Shown here one piece after another: positions 1-9,545 of a DNA stretch of 64,000 bases. The position numbers were made by a program, and so were the translations under genes. Every line of letters starts with the position of its first letter. Within the stretch, counting starts at the first letter, position 1. Source of the stretch: Pseudomonas sp. efr-133-TYG-5 (GTDB lineage: Bacteria; Pseudomonadota; Gammaproteobacteria; Pseudomonadales; Pseudomonadaceae); contig NZ_JARVSM010000004.1 in NCBI RefSeq assembly GCF_030209175.1, forward strand, positions 729,521-793,520, given 5' to 3'. Under the pieces are notes generated by a model. That model saw nothing but the letters and a program-made list of their open reading frames with translations. It was not told the origin of the DNA and made no database searches.

Positions 1-117
1 AATGCTGCCCAGGCCGGCCGGGTGTTCGATCCAGTCGTCGAACGCGAAAGGAAAGTCCGGGCCGAAAATAGTGATCGGCTTCTTACCGTCTGCAGGATGG
101 CGATTGTTCTTGTTCAT
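1..117 (-). CDS. davB: L-lysine 2-monooxygenase, N-terminal fragment (runs off window)
   Basis: Only the first 39 codons are inside the window. The ATG is at 117-115 and the frame is open to base 1. The peptide begins MNKNNRHPADGKKPITIFGP and continues through FAFDDWIEHPAGLGSI, which I recognise as the N-terminus of the flavin amine oxidase DavB of Pseudomonas. DavB oxidatively decarboxylates L-lysine to 5-aminovaleramide, the first step of the aminovalerate route. The FAD-binding GxGxxG motif would lie just beyond the window. The co-directional Lrp/AsnC gene immediately upstream fits an amino-acid catabolic gene. The related tryptophan 2-monooxygenase family is the main alternative. Confidence 0.8.
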   Translation of the reverse strand, partial: MNKNNRHPADGKKPITIFGPDFPFAFDDWIEHPAGLGSI

Positions 118-157
118 GGCTGACCTTGCTGGCGACCCGACGCCGGATGCGCGTCTG

Positions 158-163
158 AGTATA
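158..163 (-). promoter_or_regulatory. candidate -10 box upstream of davB
   Basis: On the minus strand TATACT lies about 40 bases before the davB ATG, in the 173-base gap between the Lrp gene and davB. No good -35 is visible at normal spacing, which would fit an activator-dependent promoter. An activating role for the neighbouring Lrp protein is inference. Confidence 0.3.
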
Positions 164-290
164 GGAAAAGATGCCAGCCATTCTAGGGAGCGTGGAACAC
201 GTTAATAAGACGCAAAGTGTCGTCGTTTTGCCATTTGACCAAGCAAAGTGACAAGGTGATGTTTCAAATTGACCGACGCCGGCCTGGCGC

Positions 291-752
291 TTAAACCGGA
301 TGCCCGCGATCGATCTTGCTGCTGAGGATGATTGAGGTGGTGGTTTTCTCGACACCGTCGACGCTGCCTATCTGATCCAGCAACTGATCCAGTTGCTCCG
401 GCGAATCGGTGCGCAGCCACGCCACGTAATCGAATTCGCCACTCACCGCACACAGTTGCTGGACCTGGGCCATGGCGCTCAAGCGGCGCAGCACCTCTTT
501 GCCGGATCGCGGCTGCACCTTGATCCCGACGTAAGCCTGCAATCCGCCATCCACCACGCGCTGGCCGAGGCGCACGCCATAACCGGTGATCACCTTGGCC
601 TTTTCCAATCGTGCTAACCGCGAAGTGACGGTGGTGCGCGCGATCCCGAGCTGCCGGGCAAGCATCGCCACGCTTTCGCGGGCGTTGATCTGCAGGGCGG
701 CGATTAGCTGGCGGTCGATTTCATCAAGCACGGGCGGGCGGGTGTCTGGCAA
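291..752 (-). CDS. Lrp/AsnC family transcriptional regulator
   Basis: A 153-residue protein of normal length for the family. An N-terminal winged HTH (about residues 8-55, with LDEIDRQLIAALQINARES and LARQLGIARTTVTSRLARLE) is followed by an AsnC/RAM ligand-binding domain (about 65-145) containing VQQLCAVSGEFDYVAWL. The start chosen is TTG at 752, because a GGAG lies about 8 bases upstream; a GTG 7 codons in is possible. It sits directly upstream of davB in the same direction, so it probably senses lysine or a related amino acid and controls davB; that role is inferred. Its upstream region abuts phage-derived sequence. Confidence 0.85.
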   Translation of the reverse strand: MPDTRPPVLDEIDRQLIAALQINARESVAMLARQLGIARTTVTSRLARLEKAKVITGYGVRLGQRVVDGGLQAYVGIKVQPRSGKEVLRRLSAMAQVQQLCAVSGEFDYVAWLRTDSPEQLDQLLDQIGSVDGVEKTTTSIILSSKIDRGHPV

Positions 753-764
753 GGGGCGGCTCCA

Positions 765-1259
765 TTGGCGCGGATCGTGGACCAGCGCATGTTACAGGCT
801 CTGCCGGTGGGATATAGAGCCTTGTTCCGGCGCCGCTATTTCAACAACGGCGCGCATGCAGGCTTTGTGTTCTACACCAACGACCCGAACCTGTCGGAAG
901 AGGATGAGCAGGCGCTGCAGGCGAAGATTGCCGGGAGCAAGGGCGTGGGTAACTTCCGCTCGCTGTTCGTGAACATTCCCGGGGGCAGCGACCGGGCGAT
1001 TCAAATTATTCCCGTGGGGGACATTGCGACGAAGGATGAGTTTGAGCGGATCAAGAACATCACGCGCAACGACGTGATCGCGGCCTGGCGAATGAACCCG
1101 GCGTTAGCGGGGGTGATGCCAGAGAACGCGGCGGGGTTTGGGGATATCGAGAAGATCGACCGGGTGTATTCGAACAATGAGATACGGCCGATAAATCAGC
1201 TGTTTTTGCAAGTGAATGAGCATTTACGAAGTGATCGGCGGGTCTGTTGGCGCGACTGA
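765..1259 (+). pseudogene. Truncated P2-type phage portal protein (gpQ C-terminal part)
   Basis: The frame contains YRALFRRRYFNNGAHAGF, SKGVGNFRSLFVNIPGG, IQIIPVGDIATKDEF and NPALAGVMPENAAGFGDIEK. These match the order and character of the C-terminal half of P2-like portal proteins, which form the dodecameric DNA entry channel of the capsid. A complete gpQ is about 340 residues; only about 145 recognisable residues remain, and the N-terminal half is absent. The first 16 codons (TTG start) do not resemble the family and are probably junction sequence. The C-terminus (HLRSDRRVCWRD) also looks divergent. Residual prophage debris, unlikely to be functional. Confidence 0.8.
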
Positions 1260-1419
1260 GCACGGTTGCCACTCCTGGCGATATGGCTTCTCGTAATAAT
1301 TTATATGCGTAATTGATCTGAAAAACTGTCAGATCTGACAGTGGTCGTGGAAGTTTGTAATGGGCACGATAAATTTCAGCTTCGTTTGAAGTGTTTTAAA
1401 CTTTCTATTCGCCGGAGTC

Positions 1420-1665
1420 ATGATCATGGTTATGAAAGAACTTGGTGTTTCTGTTCGGAATATGCCTGTAGGGATCTCGAAAGAAAAGTTTGAAAGCGAT
1501 TTCTTTAAAGCAACTCTCCGTCGCGTCGTTTCATACAATATAAATGCAGAGAGAGTCGCGACGGTTGAGTATGACCCGTCTGCTCCAAAAATGGCGCAAA
1601 CGCCTAGAGTTCGGTTAGAACCAGGGATGTATCTGTTGTATGAAGATTTGTTGTTAACGGAGTGA
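1420..1665 (+). CDS. Small hypothetical protein in phage remnant
   Basis: An 81-residue ORF (ATG at 1420, with alternative ATGs at 1426 and 1432) between the portal fragment and the Ogr gene. It lies in sequence more AT-rich than the surrounding chromosome. The product has mixed charge, no signal peptide and no membrane segment, and I do not recognise a domain. Its position between gpQ and an Ogr-type activator suggests a small accessory gene of the same P2-like phage. The codon pattern looks coding (few rare stops, hydrophobic/charged alternation), but function is unknown. Confidence 0.5.
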   Translation: MIMVMKELGVSVRNMPVGISKEKFESDFFKATLRRVVSYNINAERVATVEYDPSAPKMAQTPRVRLEPGMYLLYEDLLLTE

Positions 1666-1722
1666 AGGGATAATTTGTAGTTATAGTGATAAAATGAACA
1701 CGGAGCCTTCTGGAGAGAAGTG

Positions 1723-1977
1723 ATGCGTGTTTATTGCAATATGTGTACGGAAAAAGGTCGCATAGTTTCGCGAGATGAACTTTCGTTGGAGTTCGCCCGA
1801 TTATACTGCCAGTGCTCTTCAGTAAAATGTGGCCACACGTGGGTGGCGAATCTCACGTTTTCTCATACGTTGAGCCCCTCGGCGCAGGCGGTCGATCGAT
1901 TGTTGTTCGACCGTTTGCGCACGTTGTCGCGCAACGAGCAGCGTGATCTGTTCGATCAGTTGGGGGCGGTTTCCTGA
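1723..1977 (+). CDS. Ogr/Delta-type zinc-finger phage transcription activator
   Basis: An 84-residue protein beginning MRVYCNMCTEKG. Its cysteines at 5, 8, 31 and 36 have the spacing C-X2-C-X22-C-X4-C, the zinc-binding pattern of P2 Ogr and P4 Delta. Ogr proteins activate late promoters of P2-like phages by contacting the RNA polymerase alpha subunit. The start is ATG 1723, preceded by GGAGAGAAG; a GTG three bases earlier is also possible. It follows the portal remnant and an unknown ORF, so it is probably a leftover of the same prophage. It is intact and could still be expressed, but no late genes remain here to control. Confidence 0.82.
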   Translation: MRVYCNMCTEKGRIVSRDELSLEFARLYCQCSSVKCGHTWVANLTFSHTLSPSAQAVDRLLFDRLRTLSRNEQRDLFDQLGAVS

Positions 1978-1991
1978 GGGTGCTGCTGGGG

Positions 1992-2016
1992 CTGTGGCGA
2001 GGGGCCCTCGCCACAG
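1992..2016. repeat. Short palindromic repeat (CTGTGGCGA type)
   Basis: CTGTGGCGA and TCGCCACAG flank GGGGCCC, giving a 9-bp perfect stem just after the Ogr stop. It resembles one of the extragenic palindromes common in fluorescent Pseudomonas. It may also terminate transcription from either side, though there is no T-run. Confidence 0.55.
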
Positions 2017-2023
2017 GTGACGA

Positions 2024-2389
2024 CTATTCAGTCGGGACTAGTTTATCGAGCAGTCGATTGGCGGCGATTTCCGCGACCATGACGATCTGGGCGATGCCTT
2101 GCGCCGTTTTGCGGTGGGAGCCTTCGAGTACGCCGGCGAAGTCGTTGAGCATGACGGTGGCCGAGCCGAGGGTTTCGCAGACGTCGACCAGTAACGGTTC
2201 GCTGGCGATGGCCGGGTTGACCTGGTAGAAGCGGTTGGGCGCGTAGGGCACGGCCATCATGTGGGCGGACAACGGGCCCAGGTGATGGTCGAGGGCGCGC
2301 TCGGCGGCTTCGTTGAATTGCTTTGAGCCGGGACATGCGTAGGGGGATGCCGGGTCAATATCCGGCGGATTAGGCGTTACCTTGAACAT
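2024..2389 (-). CDS. DUF6124 family protein
   Basis: A 121-residue protein starting MFKVTPNPPDIDPASPY, followed by FNEAAERALDHHL and ending KLVPTE. The N-terminal TPNPP...SPY segment and AERALDH are the hallmarks of the DUF6124 proteins abundant in Pseudomonas. No enzymatic motif, signal peptide or membrane span is visible; the C-terminal half is a plausible amphipathic helix bundle. A purine-rich GAAAAAGAAGA sits just before the ATG. The gene is preceded by an unusual 300-base leader described separately. Biological role unknown. Confidence 0.75.
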   Translation of the reverse strand: MFKVTPNPPDIDPASPYACPGSKQFNEAAERALDHHLGPLSAHMMAVPYAPNRFYQVNPAIASEPLLVDVCETLGSATVMLNDFAGVLEGSHRKTAQGIAQIVMVAEIAANRLLDKLVPTE

Positions 2390-2723
2390 TCTTCTTTTTC
2401 CCTATGTTATGCGGCCAAGACCCTGGCTACTAAACGAGGGTGGAGGCAGCCGTACGCAGGTTAGTAGACCGGGGAAAAGAAGAAAGCCGGCGTGCCCGAG
2501 GGCACCCTACGCACAGCCGCCATCAAGCTCAGGTAATTGCTACCTGTTCTGACAAACGCTTGTGCTCTTCAATTACCTCGGGCTACTAAACCCGATCACT
2601 GGGAATCAGTGACACGACTCAAGTTACCGATGGCCTCTAGGGAGCACAAGCCGGCGGATTCTGGCGCACGCGTAGGCAGCGGCGCAAGGTTTTGTGGGCT
2701 TTGGGACGTATCACGGCGTGTCC
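2390..2723 (-). promoter_or_regulatory. Repeat-structured leader of the DUF6124 gene
   Basis: Read on the minus strand, this 330-base gap holds two copies of GTTTAGTAGC (2582-2591 and 2426-2435). Each sits in a loop closed by short complementary arms (CGGG/CCCG and CCCT/AGGG). Between them CTACTAA (2461-2467) is the exact complement of the TTAGTAG loop core. Other inverted repeats are GGTAATTG/CAATTACC, GTCACTG/CCAGTGA and GGGTGCC/GGGCAC. Similar GCCGGC...CCTACGC blocks recur in both halves, suggesting an old duplication. It could be a structured 5' leader RNA; no known riboswitch class was recognised. Confidence 0.45.
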
Positions 2724-3101
2724 TTAAACATCGTTTTCCAGTGGTGTTAAACCGCAGCCTGTAACTGGAGAAATAGCTGACGGAACAGGTCGTGTCGTGG
2801 TGCTTGAACGGCGGCCATGGGGCTGTTGGGAGGGGCGTGGCTTGCGCGGGCGGTGACGCCGAGGGCGAGTCGCCGGTGCCGTCGACCTGGCGTGTCCCGC
2901 ACGTGATTGGACTGCAGCGCTGAGCTGACGCTCGGCTGTTTCGAACACCTGCATTTGCTGTATGCCGTACTCGATCAGGGCCAGTTTGCTGCGCTCGGTG
3001 AAGGCGACGTCGCTGGTGGATAGATCGATGAACAGTGACAGTGCGTGGCCGCACTCTTCGAACTTTTCGCGGATTTCCAGGACGTCTTTGTTCTTGGACA
3101 T
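2724..3101 (-). CDS. Hypothetical protein, probably frameshifted
   Basis: The first 60 residues (MSKNKDVLEIREKFEECGHA ... QMQVFETAERQLS) look like a genuine helical protein. The remaining 65 are rich in R, P, S and T, as expected of out-of-frame reading. In the +1 frame the same DNA instead ends in PRHDLFRQLFLQLQAAV and a stop at 2747-2749, which looks more protein-like. A one-base indel near 2900-2930, or a real but odd tail, would explain this. A TAACTCCTTG block (RBS on the minus strand) precedes the ATG. No family recognised; it lies upstream of the DUF6124 gene and may be a relative or partner. Confidence 0.45.
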   Translation of the reverse strand: MSKNKDVLEIREKFEECGHALSLFIDLSTSDVAFTERSKLALIEYGIQQMQVFETAERQLSAAVQSRAGHARSTAPATRPRRHRPRKPRPSQQPHGRRSSTTTRPVPSAISPVTGCGLTPLENDV

Positions 3102-3314
3102 TATTTAACTCCTTGTTTATATGCCGTCGGCGGCGAGTTTATTTATGTTTAAAGTTTTGCGTCAAGGTTTTTAATGCTTAGCGATTTTTGGTGGTTGGCT
3201 TTGGTAACTTGTCTGTCGCAATTTATGAAGTTTCCTACGTGTTGTCGGTCATATAGGGCGAGCTGTGTTTTTAATGTTCGGCGAAACATAGCGCGGTTAT
3301 ATGCAGCGATATGC

Positions 3315-3348
3315 AAACAATAGGGGCGCAATGGCGCCCTTATTGTTT
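3315..3348 (-). terminator. Strong stem-loop terminator
   Basis: AAACAATAGGGGCGC, loop AATG, then GCGCCCTTATTGTTT: a 15-bp stem with one G-T pair, flanked by A/T runs. On the minus strand it lies 19 bases beyond the stop of the 3367-3558 remnant, as a normal gene-end terminator would. It could work in both directions. Confidence 0.7.
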
Positions 3349-3366
3349 TCGCGCCGTGATGCTTTT

Positions 3367-3558
3367 TTAAGCCTGGTGCAATCGAGTGGCGGTGTAGATC
3401 GGCTGCCAGTCACAGCGCACTTCAAACAAGCCCTCATCACTGCCGGCGACGTCTTTCAAGTGCACGACGGTGACGTGGCTCGGGGTGTCGTGGGGGTGAG
3501 CACGCCAGTGTTGGGCAGTGGTGAGTTCGGCCAGGCCTTGCGCGCTTCGCGGACACAC
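3367..3558 (-). pseudogene. C-terminal remnant of an unrecognised protein next to tRNA-Ile
   Basis: A 63-codon frame from a GTG at 3558; it remains open upstream for 22 more codons until an in-frame TGA. The peptide (GLAELTTAQHWRAHPHDTPS ... FEVRCDWQPIYTATRLHQA) has the composition of a real protein, and a strong terminator follows it. No RBS or convincing start is visible, so I read it as the 3' end of a decayed gene. Its place beside a tRNA suggests cargo of an integrated element, but it lacks tyrosine-recombinase motifs and I cannot assign a family. Confidence 0.4.
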
Positions 3559-3585
3559 GAAACCGATTCGCTGAAAAGACCAGGT

Positions 3586-3607
3586 GTGGACACTTTGTGG
3601 ACACTTT
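3586..3607. repeat. Tandem 11-mer direct repeat
   Basis: GTGGACACTTT occurs twice, head to tail, about 80 bases from the 3' end of the tRNA-Ile gene. Short direct repeats beside a tRNA 3' end can be integrase arm-binding sites; here that is only a suggestion. Confidence 0.5.
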
Positions 3608-3658
3608 GGGTGTTGCTGAGGCTGTCAGCGATGTTTGAACGTGAAGGGGATATGTGCA

Positions 3659-3681
3659 AAAGCCGCGCAATGCGCGGCTTT
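3659..3681 (-). terminator. Terminator of tRNA-Ile
   Basis: AAAGCCGCGC, loop AAT, GCGCGGCTTT: a perfect 10-bp stem just beyond the CCA end of the tRNA on the minus strand, with T residues in the 3' arm. Confidence 0.75.
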
Positions 3682-3686
3682 CAAGG

Positions 3687-3763
3687 TGGTGGGCCCACAC
3701 GGACTTGAACCGTGGACCAAAGGATTATGAGTCCTCTGCTCTAACCAACTGAGCTATAGGCCC
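3687..3763 (-). tRNA. ileX: tRNA-Ile (anticodon CAU, lysidine-modified)
   Basis: A full 77-base cloverleaf with encoded CCA. The acceptor stem is GGGCCTA/TGGGCCC, the D arm GCTC...GAGC, the anticodon stem GAGGA/TCCTT with loop CTCATAA, and the T arm CACGG-TTCAAGT-CCGTG. CAU could mean Met or Ile2. C4-G69 and C5-G68 in the acceptor stem, and the overall likeness to bacterial Ile2 tRNAs, favour the minor AUA-reading isoleucine tRNA whose C34 is modified by TilS. A tRNA-Ile at this place beside rmcA-rpoD also fits my memory of P. aeruginosa. It is a plausible integration site for the element whose debris lies at 765-3600. Confidence 0.85.
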
Positions 3764-3778
3764 TCAGTAGGCCGCGGA

Positions 3779-6700
3779 TTATAGCGACGGTTTCTCGGCT
3801 GTGCTATCCGAAAAATCGGATACGGCGATGCGCAGAAACGTCGCGGCGAATTCCTCAGGGGGCAGTGGCAGGCTGACGATGTAGCCCTGGATCTGTTCGC
3901 AGCCCTCGGCGGCGAGGAATTGCTGCTGGGCCTGGGTTTCCACGCCCTCGGCGATCACGGTGAACTGCATGCTGCGGCCCAGGGCGATGATGGCGCGCAC
4001 GATTGCGGCGTCGTGCGGATCGTCGGGCAGGCCACGGACGAAGGACTGGTCGATCTTGAGGATGTCCAGCGGCAGGCGCTTGAGGTAGCTCAATGAGGAG
4101 TACCCGGTGCCGAAGTCGTCGATGGCCAGTTGCACGCCGAGGTGTTTGAGCTGGTGCAGCACCGCCAGGGCCTCTTCGGCCTGGCTCATGATGAAGTTTT
4201 CGGTAATTTCCAGTTGCAGCAGATCCGGCCTAAGGCGGTTTTCCTTGAGCAGTTGCTCGATGCGGCCGAGCAGGTTCGGCTGACGCAACTGCGCGCCGGC
4301 GAGGTTGACCGAGAGCGGGCCGAGGGATTCGTAGATCTGGTGCCACTCGAACATTTGCCGGCATGCGGTCTCCAGCACCCAGTCGCCGATTTGCAGGATC
4401 ATGCCGTTCTCTTCGGCCAATGGAATGAAGTGCTCGGGCGGCACTTCGCCGAAGGTCGGATGACGCCAGCGGATCAGCGCTTCGGCGCCGACCAGGCTGT
4501 GGTCGTCGAGGCTGATTTTCGGCTGGTAATAGAGGAACAGTTCGTCGCGTTCGATGGCGCGGCGCAACTCGTGTTCCAGCGCCACCCGTTCGCTGGCCTG
4601 GGCCGTGAGGTCGCGGGTATAGCTCTCGACCCGGTTGCGGCCCTTGGCCTTGGAGCGGTACATCGCCGCGTCGGCGTTTTTCACCAGGGTGGCGACGTCG
4701 CAGCCGTCGCGCGGGTAAAGGCTGGTGCCGATGCTGGCACTGATGAAAAACTCGTGTTCGCCGGCCTGGAACGGCGCGCTGAAGCAGTTCAGCAGTTTGG
4801 TGGCGATGTTGTCGGCGTCGCTGGCCTGTTGCAGGCCGGGCAGCAAGATGATGAATTCGTCGCCGCCCAGGCGCGCCACGGTATCGATGTCGCGCAGTTG
4901 TTCCTTCAGGCGCACGGCGATGCCCTTGAGCAGCAGGTCGCCGACCGGATGGCCGAGGCTGTCGTTGATGTGTTTGAAGCGGTCGAGGTCGAGAAACAGC
5001 ACCGCGCCCTGACCGCCGTTTTCCTGCTGGCTGTTGAGCGCCATGAGCAGGCGACTCTCGAACAGCGTGCGGTTGGGCAGGCCGGTGAGCGGGTCGTGGT
5101 GCGCCTGGTAATCGAGCCGGGCCTGGGCGTGCTTGAGGCTGGAAATGTCGGCGAACACCGCGACGAAATGGGTGATGAATTTGTCGCGGTTGCGCACGGC
5201 GCTGATGGTCAGCCAGCTCGGGTACAGTTCGCCGTTCTTGCGCCGGTTGGAAATCTCGCCCTGCCAGTGACCCTCGGCGGTCAGCTGATGCCACATCGCG
5301 GCGTAGAACGCGCTGTCGTGCAGGCCCGAGGCCAGCAGGCGCGGGGTGTGGCCGAGGGCTTCGCTTTCGCTGTAACCGGTGATTTCGGTGAACGCCCGGT
5401 TGACCGCGCTGATGTGCTGCTGGGTATCGGTAATCAACACACCTTCGGCGGTGCTCTCGAACACGGTCGCGGCTTGTTGCAGTTTTTCCTGCATGAGGTG
5501 GCGTTCGGTGATGTCGCGGGCGATGGTCAGCATGCAGTCTTCATCGCCGATCGGCAGTGGACGACTGGACACTTCGCAGAGGCGGATCTGCCCGTCGCTG
5601 CGGCGGATATGGCAGCTGAAATCGCGGACGAAGCCGTCGCGGTGGAGCAGATCGAGCATCTGCTTGCGTTCGTTGAGGTTGACCCAGATCCCCAGGTCCA
5701 GCGCCGAGCGATCCACCGACATGGCGCTGTTGAAGCCGGTGATGCGGCTGAAACCTTCGTTGACCTCCAGCAGCAGGCCGTCGCTCTGGCGCGACAGCAG
5801 CAAGCCGTCCGGCGAGGCGTGGAAGGCCTTGGCGAATTTCTCTTCGGAAGTCTGCAGTTGCTGCTGGGTTTCCTTGAGCTGGGTGATGTCGCGCACCACC
5901 ACCACCAGTGCCGGAGTCGTGTCGAGGTCGAACGGTTCGGCGGAAATCAGGCCGGTGAACACCTGGCCATTGTTGCGCCGAAAGGGCATCTCCAGGTTGC
6001 GGATGCTGCCGGCCTGCAAGCGCTGCAACAGGCCCGGGCCGACGCCGGGAATGCCCCAGATATTGAGCTCGGTGGCGGTCTGGCCGATGACTTCCTCGGC
6101 CTTGAGCCCGATCTGCTCCTCGAAGGCCTCGTTGACCTCCAGCAGACAGCCGTCCGACAGTCTTGCGATGACCAGAATGTCCGGGCATTGCTGGAACACC
6201 GAGGCGAATTTCTGCTCGGACTGGCGCAACGCCTCTTCGGTGCGCTTGGTTTCGCTGATGTCGATCATCAGGCCGCGCATGACCGGCTCGTGGCCGTGTT
6301 CGATCAGGCTGACGATGTCGCGTACCCAAAGGCAGCGGCCGTCGGCGGTAATCACCCGGTAATCGAGGCTGTGATCGCGCCCGGCCAGCACTTCGTGATC
6401 GCAGAAACTCTGCGCGCGGGTCAGGTCGGCGGGGTGGATGATGTTGCGCCAGAAGCCGGGGATCAGCCAGTGCGACAGTGGATAACCGAGCAAGTCTTCG
6501 GCGTGGGGCGATACGTAGCTGTAGGTGAAATCGCTGATACGCGCTTCCCAGGCAATGGCGGACAGGCTCTCCACCAGGCCGCGGTAGTGGTACTCGCTGC
6601 TGCGCAGTTCCTGTTCGAGATCGATGCGCCGCGAGATCTCCGAACTCAGGCGCCGGTTGATGCGGATCACCACCGCCAGCACGATCACCAGCAAGACCAG

Positions 6701-7525
6701 GCCGGGCAGGCCGTACACCAGCAGATCCGACCAGAATGTCCGATGATCGAGGACGTTGCCCACCCAATGCTCCTGGATGGCGCTGATTTCCTCGGGGCTC
6801 ATGTCCGCCAGGACTTTATCGAGAATGCCCACGAGCATTTTGTTGTCGCGCGGCACACCCATCGCCAATTGGTAGCGATACGGCGTTTCGCCACTGACGT
6901 ACAGGCCGTCGAGCTTGAGCTGACGCAGGCTCCAGACACTGGAGGCGAGGTCGCCGACCACCGCGTCCACTTCGTCGGTGGCCAGCGCCTGCAAGGCCGA
7001 ACTGACGTTGGGCATGGCCACCAGATTCAGGTCGGGATGGTGGGTGCGCAGCAGTTCGTGGGGCGCGTAGTTTTCCACCACGGCGATTTTCAGGCCGTAC
7101 AGGTCCTCGAGTTTGCGCGGTTGCGGGCCGCCGACGTGGGCCAGGATGACGATGGGGAAATCGAGATAGGGGCGGGTGAACGACAGATACGACTGGCGCT
7201 CGGGGGTCGACATGATGCCCGGGAGCAAATCGATGGTGCCTTGCCTGGCCTGATCCAGCACCACCGTCCAGCTCACCGGTTCGATGGGTGTGAGTTTGAT
7301 CGCCAGGCGCTGGCGAATCACGTCAATGTAGTCGGCCGCCAGCCCTTGGTAGCGGCTCTGGTCGTCACGAAACTCGAACGGTGGCCACGACGCATCGACA
7401 CCCAGGCGCAAGTCCGGGTGAGCCGCCAGCCAGCTACGTTCTTCGTCGGTCAGAGTCAGCGCGTCAGCCGTTGCGGTCCAGATCATCAGTGACAGCAAAA
7501 AAAGCACGGACGCCAGTCTGGGCAT
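3779..7525 (-). CDS. rmcA: RmcA-type PBPb-PAS-GGDEF-EAL cyclic-di-GMP enzyme
   Basis: 1248 residues with ATG at 7525, chosen because a signal peptide (PRLASVLFLLSLMIW) follows directly; the frame stays open 43 codons upstream but has no such feature. Order: signal peptide 1-20; periplasmic SBP_bac_3/Venus-flytrap domain about 30-255; transmembrane helix about 265-290; four PAS modules starting near 320, 445, 568 and 688; GGDEF domain with intact GGDEF motif near 886; EAL domain with EALIRW near 1013 and DDFGTGYSSL. Length and neighbours match P. aeruginosa RmcA (PA0575), a redox- and arginine-responsive regulator that lowers c-di-GMP. Both catalytic motifs look intact here. Next to tRNA-Ile and rpoD. 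Confidence 0.9.
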   Translation of the reverse strand: MPRLASVLFLLSLMIWTATADALTLTDEERSWLAAHPDLRLGVDASWPPFEFRDDQSRYQGLAADYIDVIRQRLAIKLTPIEPVSWTVVLDQARQGTIDLLPGIMSTPERQSYLSFTRPYLDFPIVILAHVGGPQPRKLEDLYGLKIAVVENYAPHELLRTHHPDLNLVAMPNVSSALQALATDEVDAVVGDLASSVWSLRQLKLDGLYVSGETPYRYQLAMGVPRDNKMLVGILDKVLADMSPEEISAIQEHWVGNVLDHRTFWSDLLVYGLPGLVLLVIVLAVVIRINRRLSSEISRRIDLEQELRSSEYHYRGLVESLSAIAWEARISDFTYSYVSPHAEDLLGYPLSHWLIPGFWRNIIHPADLTRAQSFCDHEVLAGRDHSLDYRVITADGRCLWVRDIVSLIEHGHEPVMRGLMIDISETKRTEEALRQSEQKFASVFQQCPDILVIARLSDGCLLEVNEAFEEQIGLKAEEVIGQTATELNIWGIPGVGPGLLQRLQAGSIRNLEMPFRRNNGQVFTGLISAEPFDLDTTPALVVVVRDITQLKETQQQLQTSEEKFAKAFHASPDGLLLSRQSDGLLLEVNEGFSRITGFNSAMSVDRSALDLGIWVNLNERKQMLDLLHRDGFVRDFSCHIRRSDGQIRLCEVSSRPLPIGDEDCMLTIARDITERHLMQEKLQQAATVFESTAEGVLITDTQQHISAVNRAFTEITGYSESEALGHTPRLLASGLHDSAFYAAMWHQLTAEGHWQGEISNRRKNGELYPSWLTISAVRNRDKFITHFVAVFADISSLKHAQARLDYQAHHDPLTGLPNRTLFESRLLMALNSQQENGGQGAVLFLDLDRFKHINDSLGHPVGDLLLKGIAVRLKEQLRDIDTVARLGGDEFIILLPGLQQASDADNIATKLLNCFSAPFQAGEHEFFISASIGTSLYPRDGCDVATLVKNADAAMYRSKAKGRNRVESYTRDLTAQASERVALEHELRRAIERDELFLYYQPKISLDDHSLVGAEALIRWRHPTFGEVPPEHFIPLAEENGMILQIGDWVLETACRQMFEWHQIYESLGPLSVNLAGAQLRQPNLLGRIEQLLKENRLRPDLLQLEITENFIMSQAEEALAVLHQLKHLGVQLAIDDFGTGYSSLSYLKRLPLDILKIDQSFVRGLPDDPHDAAIVRAIIALGRSMQFTVIAEGVETQAQQQFLAAEGCEQIQGYIVSLPLPPEEFAATFLRIAVSDFSDSTAEKPSL

Positions 7526-7620
7526 AACGGTCTCGTTATGGCTCGGGGGTGATTGTTTCGAGTGTAGACGGGGTACGCAGGGGAGGGGTGGTGCGAAGAA
7601 TTTAATCTGCCTGTAAACAA

Positions 7621-7644
7621 AACCCCCGGCCTGGGCCGGGGGTT
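7621..7644 (-). terminator. rpoD terminator
   Basis: AACCCCCGG and CCGGGGGTT arms around CCTGGG. On the minus strand the stem begins 6 bases after the rpoD stop and is followed by TTTTGTTT, the usual Rho-independent pattern. It separates rpoD from rmcA. Confidence 0.85.
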
Positions 7645-7650
7645 CTGGTA

Positions 7651-9498
<1,848 letters not shown>

Positions 9499-9545
9499 AA
9501 CACCCTATCCACTGAAGGTCTTGGCGGGCAAAAAACAAGCCGAGG

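Noticed and set aside
3149..3331. 60-codon minus-strand ORF
   Set aside because: No RBS or protein-like pattern; it crosses the 3315-3348 terminator.
3301..3708. 135-codon plus-strand ORF
   Set aside because: It runs through two terminators, the opposite-strand remnant and into the tRNA gene; composition is not protein-like.
4130..7492. 1120-codon open frame on the plus strand opposite rmcA
   Set aside because: It is the antisense shadow of a GC-rich gene. The product is a run of A, V, G, H, Q and E without any motif, whereas the minus strand encodes complete PAS, GGDEF and EAL domains.
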